DNA of 64,000 nucleotides from Hysterangium stoloniferum (taxonomy: Eukaryota > Basidiomycota > Agaricomycetes > Hysterangiales > Hysterangiaceae): positions 47,689 through 111,688 of the forward strand of contig WHVD01000225.1 in NCBI GenBank assembly GCA_015178975.1, in the 5' to 3' direction. The stretch's first letter is position 1. Every line of letters starts with the position of its first letter. Position numbers and translations under genes: made by a program. The notes beneath the pieces were generated by a model. The model was not told the origin of the DNA. It did not search any database and saw only the letters and a program-made list of their open reading frames with translations. Below, piece by piece: positions 57,728 through 64,000 of this stretch.

Positions 57728-59773
57728 CTATACTAGGTGTCGAAGAGCATCTGGGACGCCGCCCCAAGCTTCCTGTGAGGATCCCCCAAAGTCCAAAATG
57801 AGGTTTCCCCATCGTTCCCTTTTTACTCTGAAGGATTCAGCTATTCTCGCCCGAGTCAAATCACTAGGATTCCTGTACAAGGAGTCGGTCCATCGTCTGT
57901 AGGCTTTCTCTCTGCAACGAACGACTGCGCGGACACTAACCGGCGGAGCGGAAATCCGCGCGAGAAGAGGAGCATTGGGGATGGGAAACGAAGACGCGGG
58001 CAGTAGGGCAGGAACGTGTGGTTGCACGGTGGTCTCTGTGGGAGGCGTCAGGACGAGGGCCTCGAGTAAATCTACTAAGCCAGCAATAGAGAGGACATTC
58101 GCTGAGTCTGGGGGCAGACGGTGAAGCTCCACTATGATGTGCCGGAACATAGAGAGTTTAATCTCCTGTGCTGCTCGTGCAAAGTTCTTCCCCTCTGCGA
58201 GATCCTCGAAGGAGAGATAGAAATCCTCCATTATCTCCGACAACGGAGCCAGACCGCGACAACCCTTGAGGCTCCCTTGAAGGACCGGTTGTTGAAGTAC
58301 TGGCACGAGCTCCGATAGCACCCTTCTGACAGGAAACTGTTCGGAAGGGTAGTTGACGGCTACTCGCATCCAGAAAGTTGTAGATACGGGCTCAGTGAGG
58401 GGAACCGGGCTGTCAAGGACGGGAATAGAGGATTGTTCTCAGAGAGGAGTGGTGGCTTTCTGCATCCCCTTCACCTTTCTGCTTGCCGGGGGATCAATGA
58501 CGTCCGGTGTAGGGGGGTCTAAATCGACATCCATTCGCTCTGGTGGAAGGTCCTGGATAGGGCTACCCAAGGACACGCAATATGAATACGGAGAGTCGGG
58601 AGGGATACCTGGTGACGGCGGAAGTTGGGTCGGTACCGGTATAGCTTTCGGGGAGGGAGTGAGACGAGGTGCCAGAATCGGGGAAGGTTTGCGTTGGGCA
58701 GAGGGAGTGTGTGTCGGGTGAAGGATGGGAAGGGGCCTCGACATCCCAAGTGAGGTTGGGACTGGTACAGCGTTTGAAGAGGGAGGTAAATGAGGCGTTA
58801 GAATCGGGGCTGAGGGAGTGTGTGTAGGGTGAATGATGGGAAGGAGCCTCGACGTTGGCGAGAGATGTGGGACCGGAATCGTGGAAGGTTCGCGTTCCAG
58901 TGACTGTTGACTAGGGCGGTAACCCCTCCATACTCTGGATGACGGTCTCCGCGTTTGTCTTTGGTTGGGGTCGCTGGTTACGAAACGAACTTCAGATGGG
59001 AGAAGGAACCCTTCATGGCAATCCTCTCCCAAAGATCGGATACTATACACGCCATTCCTGTTCTCGTCCTCGTCCTCATCCTCATCCGAGGAAAACTCAA
59101 TTGGTCCCCTACGGTATCCCTTTTCTTGTTGGGGCAGCGTTTGACCGTCCCCTCGGGTGAGAACTATGCGTTGCAACTTAATGCGTCAAAGTAGCTCCCA
59201 GTCGTAAAAGATGGTACCCTCCTTCTCCTTCCAGCTCTTGGTTCCCGTCGTCCTAATACGAGGCATCCCACCCTCGCTATCATCGGTCTCCGCGAAGTCG
59301 GCCCATTTCTCTCCCGCTGGGGGAAGGATCGGCACTGAAGCTCTGTTTCCGCACTGCGCTCTGTACTCACGCCGCTGCCGCTTGGAAGGGACTCCTTCTC
59401 TTGCTCCCCTCGCCTCCTGTTGACTTCTATACTCAGCACGCCTTTCTCTTTTGCGGGCGAGTCTCCTTGCGTTGTGTTCTTCCATGAACATTTCCTGCTT
59501 CCGCATGCTAGCAGCGACTTCCTCAGATGATGGCCTGACGGAGGGGCCTAACGGCTTGCTCCAATCCGTACCGGTACTTTTCCCCGGCTCATCACCAAAG
59601 GAGAAAGTCGAAAGGGGGGTTGATTCCTGGGTATCCCAATTGCTCTCGACATTGTCTGTACGAGGCACGCGGGTGATGAATCCCCCGCCGGTCGTGGATG
59701 TACTGGCTGTCGGGGCTCGCTGGACCTTTTTGAACTTAGGGAGGACTTGCTTGTTTCGTTGGAAAGGGAGCAT
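57728..59773 (-). pseudogene. Extra ORF of the retrotransposon, two in-frame TGA codons
   Basis: A single reading frame of 682 codons from the ATG at 59773 to the TAG at 57728, interrupted only by TGA at 59188-59186 and 58441-58439; the frame is otherwise kept throughout. N-terminal part: basic, helical (ARRLARKRERRAEYRSQQEA). Middle: acidic run (SSDEDEDEDENRN) and two tandem proline-rich units of about 40 residues, each with LPI.HPTHTPSA and PVPT. C-terminal part: helix-rich (QPVLQGSLKGCRGLAPLSEI, RRWTDSLYRNPSDLTRARIA), with no membrane segment, no zinc knuckle and no protease or envelope signature. Function unknown. It stands where retroviral env would be. Both stops could be CGA (Arg) to TGA changes at CpG sites, so the gene was probably intact until recently. 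Alternatively, it is the first gene of a second element, but its end abuts this element's polypurine tract. Confidence 0.7.
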
Positions 59774-59869
59774 TATAACGCGATAAAAGTGGTGAAGTTG
59801 AAGATAGAGGGAAGGACGTGGTGTGAAAGATAAAGAAAATTTATGCGAATTTACGTGTACTTTTTTTTT

Positions 59870-59879
59870 ATATATATAT
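59870..59879 (-). promoter_or_regulatory. TATA-like element before the extra ORF
   Basis: Minus-strand tatatatataaaaaaaaag lies about 97 bp upstream of the ATG at 59773 and is followed by a pyrimidine-rich leader (cttccctctatcttcaacttcaccac). This is the arrangement of a fungal core promoter and could drive a subgenomic transcript for the extra ORF. Confidence 0.4.
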
Positions 59880-59906
59880 TGAATTGAAACTCCGCTCGGT
59901 TGGTCG

Positions 59907-60098
59907 TTAAATAGAATCCATTAATTGTGGCCGGGTTTTGGGGAAATGTATCCGCTGCCAATTAATGATTGTCCCAATCGACAGAAGGGATAGGAAAATG
60001 AAAAAGAATAAAAGCCAATGAGATGGCTCACCGAATAACTGAGATATTTCTGAAAGGAAGTTACAAAAGAGAGGGAATAGATGATTCCTTGAGTGCAT
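59907..60098 (-). CDS. Small ORF with one hydrophobic helix (uncertain)
   Basis: A 63-codon ATG frame starting 9 bp after the pol stop. It encodes one strongly hydrophobic segment (HWLLFFFIFLSLLSIGTIIN) flanked by polar ends. It fills most of the spacer between pol and the extra ORF. There is no recognisable family and no proof of translation; its composition follows the T-rich base content of the region. Confidence 0.25.
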   Translation of the reverse strand: MHSRNHLFPLFCNFLSEISQLFGEPSHWLLFFFIFLSLLSIGTIINWQRIHFPKTRPQLMDSI

Positions 60099-60106
60099 AT
60101 ATCCCG

Positions 60107-63100
60107 TTAAATGTTGAACAGCGCCTTGTATGCCCTCAAAAGTGCCGGAGCGTTTCTAAGGTCAGTGCTGCTTAACCACGAATCCTCCTTGGGTCCATAA
60201 CCTTTCCAGCGCACCCTAAATAGCAGACGATTTTGCTGTTTCCTATGTCCAACAATAGCTTCGACTTCATATTCTTCGTGATCTGATTTCAACTCTCTTA
60301 GGTTCTCAAGTTGGGGTCTCGGACCTAGCTTGGAAGGAGAGGGTTGATATTTCCGCAGATGATCCCGATTAATGACTGGATGCATAGGGTACTCCGGGGG
60401 AATCTTAAGCCTAAATACTTGAGAGTTCAATTTCTCAAGGACCTCGAATGGTCCAATCCGTCTTTGTATCAGTTTCTTCCCCATTCCCTTGACTTCCACC
60501 AGTTCGAGGGAGTGGGGGTTCACCAATACAAAGTCTCCTTCAGAGATATCTTCTACAGGTCTTTGCTTCTTGTTATACGCTCGTGCTTGAATCTCTTGGG
60601 CTCGAGCGATGGAATCCCGCGCCATCTGCCGATGATTTTCTAGCTCGAGGATCCATTGGTCGGCCATAGGGCTGTCTGATAGTTCTCTAGGAACTAGGGG
60701 CTCGTCACCTCCTAGAACTCGAGACATTCCTCTTGGGAGGTATCCCATTAATAAGAAGGCCGGGGCGTAGTTTGTGGAACTGTGAACAGTCGAGTTGTAT
60801 GCGTGAACAACTACCTCAATCCACTGGGACCAGCTTTCTTTAGCAGAGGCACAATAGGCTCGAAGCATCTGTTCTATGGTCGCGTTCATATTCTCCGTTT
60901 GCCCATCCGTTTGAGGATGATGAGCCGAAGATACCGCAAGGGTGGTACCATAGATCTTACAGACTTCCCGCCAAAACCTGCAGGTCCATCTCTTATCCCG
61001 GTCACAGATTATTCGCGAGGGCAGTCCGAAGGGGCTTGCTACCTGTTTGACAAATATTCGTGCGAATCCTTCAGCGGTAAGGTTTGAAAAGGTAGGTATT
61101 GTAATAGCGTAGCGCGTCAATTTATCAACGGCAACGAAGACTGCGGAATACGAATCCTTTCCTGAATCGGGTAGTCCAGTGATCAAGTCCATAGAAACTA
61201 CCTCGAATGGCCTAAAAGGTACGTCAGCCGGTCTGAGGGCTCCTTGACGAGCGGTGCAATCGACTTTGGTTTTTTGGCAGATATCGCAGGTACGCGCGTA
61301 CGACACGCAATCTTGTAGCATTCTCCGCCAAAAGAACCGGTCTTTCATCAGGTTGAACAACCACTGGCCTCCGGCGTGTGCTCCCTCAAAAGGGTTATCA
61401 TGCACCAACCTTAGAATCGAGTTAATCATGGTTCTGGGTACACAGACTTGACTTTTCCAGTCCGAGTCACGAAAGTACAGGAGTCGGTTTGCTCCCACGA
61501 AGTAGTGAGAAGGAGTAACAACTGCGTTGGGTGAAGGGGTATCTAAAGCATAGAGATTCCTGAAAACCGGGTCCTTTGAATAACCCTCTAGAAATTTCTT
61601 TATATATCCCTCCTCGATGCTGATTAGTAGCTGAGGATGACGCAATGCGAAGTCGGACTCGTCTTCCTGGTCATTCCTTATTGCGTTATGAATATCCCAT
61701 TCTGACCGTCGGACCTTTTGAGTTACTCCAAAAGGCTCCATAGAATCGAGTATGGTAGAGAAGACCGCCTTCTTAGTGGGTTCGTCTTTCCATAGTTTTT
61801 CCTCAGTATTCTTGTCCAGAGAAGTCGAGGTGATAGCCTGCAAATCATCTCTAATAGGGCTCACGAAGGCTGGTACCCGAGGGAGTCTGGACAGTGGATC
61901 CACGTTGCTGTGAACTCTCCCTGCTCGATGCAAAATCTCGAGACCTGGAAATGCAGCGTATATCGCCCCCCATGTGGCTAGTCGACGATTAGTGTTCTCG
62001 TAAGATCTAGCCCATTGCAGAGCTGCATGGTCCGTAATGAGCAGGACATGTTCACCTTCAATGAAAGGTTGAAAGTGGACCAGTCCCTCCTTTGCTGCTA
62101 ATGCTTCCCGTTCAGTAGCAGAATAGTTACGCTCCGCACTTTTCAGCGTGCGACTCCAATATGCAATGACTCGTTCAACAGTAACTTTGGTCGCCTCAAA
62201 AGTGGATCCCCACGAATCCGACCACTCAATTTCGGGCTGTTTGGTTTTGTACCGATGAACAAAGGAAGGCACGTCCTGCGCACGGTCAAAAGCCAATTTG
62301 GCTTGGGCGTAGATTTTTGTATCCACTAAATCTCCTAAAGCCATCTTCTGGACTTGTTGGAGGCAACAACCCAAGGCAAAATCCGAGGTGTCCGTATACA
62401 ATTGGTAGGGCATCCCACTAACTGGATGTCCCAACACTGGAGCTGATCCTAATGCGGTTTTAACATCCTCATAAGCTCGGACATGTTCAGCAGTCCACGT
62501 CCAAGGTGTTCCCTTTTTTAGGAGCGAGAATAAAGGGGACACCATCCATGAATAAAATGGTATATATGCTGAAAAGTAAAGGACCATTCCAAGAAACCGT
62601 TGTAGATCAGAAACCTTAGTGGGTGGGGCCAATTCCAATATAGCGCAAACCTTTTCTTGATGGGTTGAAAAACCCAGCCTAGATACTTTATGACCCAATA
62701 ACAATATCGAATTATATCCGATAAAACATTTCTTGGGAGAGAGAGTAATACCGGCTGAAGCGATAGCGCCAAGCACCTCATTCAGATGAAGCAAATGATC
62801 ATCCCAGTTCTTAGAGAATATGACTATGTCATCGATGTAGACTAAACAAAAAATCCACAAGTAGGGTGCTAGAACCGTTTGCATGACGCGCTGAAATGTA
62901 GAGGGGCCGTTTCTGAGCCCAAATGGCATCCTTTTAAATTGCCACAGCCCTCTATGGGATCTAAAGGCTGTTTTGTGCTTATCGTCCTCCAACATTTCTA
63001 ATTGAGTAAACCCTGCCAGCGCGTCGAAAGAAGAAAGAACATTTGACCCCGACAGCGCTTGCATAATCTCCGATTGACGTGGTAAAGGAAATTCATCTGG

Positions 63101-63631
63101 AACCGTGAGATGGTTAAGTTTCCGATAGTCGATGACCACCCGCGGTTTACCATTGCGATATACTACAAAGGCTGGCGCTCCCCAGGGGCTTTTAGATGGC
63201 TCAATGACACCCTGTTCGAACCAGGTATCCATTTGCTCGTCTATAACTCGCCTATTGGCAGGGGACGAGGGGAACATAGGCATGGATATGGGCTGAGCGC
63301 CCTCTTTCAAGGGGACAGGGACTCTACATTCCACTTGCCCTAACCGTCCATCGACTCCGAAGGCCTTAACGTTCTCAGTCAAAACTGATCTGAGACGTGG
63401 CAGGACCTCCGTTGGTATATCTGGTCCCAAATTGACTAACTTGTGAAGATCCTCTGAGGCAAATTTCTCATTATCAGCCACTGCAGCCGTCTTAGGACCA
63501 GGCGGTTCGAAATCGTCTGCAATCTCTGGTTCAACAGGTGGCTTAGGTCTTTCTGAGGCGACTTGACGGTCCTCCTCAAGTTGAGAGAGACTTTCAATAA
63601 GGTGTGCGATCTTGGTCGCGCCTGCTACCAT
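60107..63631 (-). CDS. Chromovirus Pol: RT, RNase H, integrase, chromodomain
   Basis: 1,174 residues without interruption from the first ATG; the true frame continues upstream. Reverse transcriptase at about residues 130-330: RVVIDYRKLNHLTVPDEFPL, FDALAGF (first Asp), FKRMPFGLRNGPSTFQRVM and LVYIDDIVIFS (YIDD, about 265). RNase H from about 410: LYTDTSDFALGCC, then, after an insert of about 60 residues, VIAYWSRTLKSAERNYSATE with the catalytic Glu, and LLITDHAAL. Integrase: zinc module H...H then CDICQKTKVDC (about 730-780), MDLITGLP and ICDRDKRW (two catalytic Asp), HPQTDGQTENMNATIEQMLR (Glu). Chromodomain at the end: YEVEAIVGHRKQQNRLLFRV, RWKGYGPKEDSWLSSTDLRN, with aromatic-cage Tyr/Trp residues kept. 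All catalytic residues I can see are intact. It ends AYKALFNI. Confidence 0.93.
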   Translation of the reverse strand: MVAGATKIAHLIESLSQLEEDRQVASERPKPPVEPEIADDFEPPGPKTAAVADNEKFASEDLHKLVNLGPDIPTEVLPRLRSVLTENVKAFGVDGRLGQVECRVPVPLKEGAQPISMPMFPSSPANRRVIDEQMDTWFEQGVIEPSKSPWGAPAFVVYRNGKPRVVIDYRKLNHLTVPDEFPLPRQSEIMQALSGSNVLSSFDALAGFTQLEMLEDDKHKTAFRSHRGLWQFKRMPFGLRNGPSTFQRVMQTVLAPYLWIFCLVYIDDIVIFSKNWDDHLLHLNEVLGAIASAGITLSPKKCFIGYNSILLLGHKVSRLGFSTHQEKVCAILELAPPTKVSDLQRFLGMVLYFSAYIPFYSWMVSPLFSLLKKGTPWTWTAEHVRAYEDVKTALGSAPVLGHPVSGMPYQLYTDTSDFALGCCLQQVQKMALGDLVDTKIYAQAKLAFDRAQDVPSFVHRYKTKQPEIEWSDSWGSTFEATKVTVERVIAYWSRTLKSAERNYSATEREALAAKEGLVHFQPFIEGEHVLLITDHAALQWARSYENTNRRLATWGAIYAAFPGLEILHRAGRVHSNVDPLSRLPRVPAFVSPIRDDLQAITSTSLDKNTEEKLWKDEPTKKAVFSTILDSMEPFGVTQKVRRSEWDIHNAIRNDQEDESDFALRHPQLLISIEEGYIKKFLEGYSKDPVFRNLYALDTPSPNAVVTPSHYFVGANRLLYFRDSDWKSQVCVPRTMINSILRLVHDNPFEGAHAGGQWLFNLMKDRFFWRRMLQDCVSYARTCDICQKTKVDCTARQGALRPADVPFRPFEVVSMDLITGLPDSGKDSYSAVFVAVDKLTRYAITIPTFSNLTAEGFARIFVKQVASPFGLPSRIICDRDKRWTCRFWREVCKIYGTTLAVSSAHHPQTDGQTENMNATIEQMLRAYCASAKESWSQWIEVVVHAYNSTVHSSTNYAPAFLLMGYLPRGMSRVLGGDEPLVPRELSDSPMADQWILELENHRQMARDSIARAQEIQARAYNKKQRPVEDISEGDFVLVNPHSLELVEVKGMGKKLIQRRIGPFEVLEKLNSQVFRLKIPPEYPMHPVINRDHLRKYQPSPSKLGPRPQLENLRELKSDHEEYEVEAIVGHRKQQNRLLFRVRWKGYGPKEDSWLSSTDLRNAPALLRAYKALFNI

Positions 63632-64000
63632 TAAACTTTTCTCCTCGAATGACCTGGGCTTGTGAGCCCAACGAGTGGGGTCATGAATTATCCCTATTGT
63701 CTCCCCTCGTCAGATAGTCTTAGGGGTTAGTGATGGATTGGCTAAAGGTACTGCCGCACTATTCCTTGAAATTGCCGTGATTGGTGTGGCTAATATAGAA
63801 CCGTCCTCGTTTTGCAGTACGATTCCTTCAACAATCCCATTCCTCGCCCTGTTAGATCTTCAACAAAAATAGGCACTAGTCTGGCTGACTCTGGATCGAT
63901 AGTGCAATCCTCCAAGGCTCGCGCGACTCTTTCAGTACGCACACCTTTATCGGGGAGAGAGGTGAGTTTGGATGACTCCTTCTCATGCTTCCCGAAAGGG
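63632..64000 (-). pseudogene. Upstream part of the gag-pol frame, decayed
   Basis: Directly upstream of the pol ATG the same frame continues (HDPTRWAHKPRSFEEKS) but is closed by TGA at 63712-63710. Beyond it the frame reopens (RARNGIVEGIVLQNEDGSIL, ATPITAISRNSAAVP) until about 63850, where a frameshift moves the coding to another frame (TSLPDKGVRTERVARALEDC, PESARLVPIFVEDL). This looks like the protease-RT linker of the polyprotein. The protease active site itself is not in the window. Confidence 0.6.

Larger units (their letters stand above)
56133..64000 (-). mobile_element. Chromovirus (Ty3/Gypsy with chromodomain), 3' part
   Basis: On the minus strand: pol (63631-60107), a small spacer, an extra ORF (59773-57728), a purine tract (57711-57703) and an LTR (57702-56133). 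The 5' LTR, gag and most of the protease lie beyond 64000. The RT-RNaseH-integrase order with a C-terminal chromodomain places it in the Metaviridae chromoviruses, which insert into heterochromatin. The element is partly decayed: in-frame TGA codons in the upstream reading frame (63710-63712) and in the extra ORF, and a frameshift near 63850. The extra ORF between pol and LTR is unusual for this group. Confidence 0.85.

Noticed and set aside
57728-59773. Extra ORF as three separate genes
   Set aside because: The three open stretches lie in the same frame and are separated only by single TGA codons, so one interrupted gene is simpler.
1-64000. tRNA, rRNA genes and CRISPR arrays
   Set aside because: I looked for B-box-like GGTTCGA stretches with matching stems, for rRNA core sequences and for regularly spaced short repeats; none was convincing. 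A eukaryotic window is not expected to hold CRISPR.

Overview
This window reads as nuclear DNA of a filamentous basidiomycete, most likely an Agaricomycete. Almost every gene is broken by many short introns (about 45-65 bp, GT...AG). Genes are close together on both strands. Family features such as the agaricomycete-type GH5_7 paralog and the chromodomain Ty3/Gypsy element fit that group. All assignments come from reading translated exons and recognising conserved motifs; no database search was run. Exon joins were checked by hand for most genes.

Layout. 1-2683 is non-coding, with two diverged copies of one repeat and a MITE-like hairpin. 2684-4918 (-) is a secreted GH5_7 mannanase-like protein that has lost both catalytic glutamates. 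5415-7295 (-) is a mitochondrial membrane protein. 8104-9311 (-) is a TACO1/YebC mitochondrial translational activator, divergent from the first of two tandem YheT-type alpha/beta hydrolases (9405-11239 and 12512-14353). The duplication also carried a piece of TACO1 and was later split by about 1 kb of other DNA. 14953-16202 is a STRAP-type WD40 protein with a 6-nt exon, and 16484-17423 a conserved NTF2-like protein. 17867-21588 (-) is an EST1/SMG6 family protein with a C-terminal PIN nuclease domain, followed by an SDR (21778-22991 -).

After a gene-poor 3 kb come a tightly divergent pair, mitoribosomal bS21m (-) and a Gir2/RWDD1 RWD protein (+), then a transcriptional cyclin (28019-29503 -). 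Another gene-poor stretch leads to a small basic protein (32095-32602), eIF2B alpha (33268-34747 -), a hypothetical gene (35637-36458) and a XMAP215/ch-TOG family microtubule polymerase with five recognisable TOG units (36911-44277). Next are the NatB catalytic subunit NAA20 (44544-45291), the SEACIT/GATOR1 subunit Iml1/DEPDC5 (45348-50343 -), an Sct1/Gat1-type glycerol-3-phosphate acyltransferase (50566-53390) and methionine aminopeptidase 1 (53571-55426 -).

The right end (56133-64000, -) is the 3' part of a large chromovirus (Ty3/Gypsy with chromodomain). It has a deduced 1.57-kb 3' LTR full of internal subrepeats, a polypurine tract, an intact RT-RNaseH-integrase-chromodomain frame and, between pol and the LTR, an unusual extra ORF of about 681 codons with its own TATA-like element, interrupted by in-frame TGA codons. 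That extra ORF is the least explained item in the window. The remaining genes are mostly ordinary housekeeping functions: translation (eIF2B alpha, MetAP1, bS21m, Gir2, TACO1), mRNA surveillance (SMG6), TORC1 control (Iml1), N-terminal acetylation and lipid synthesis.
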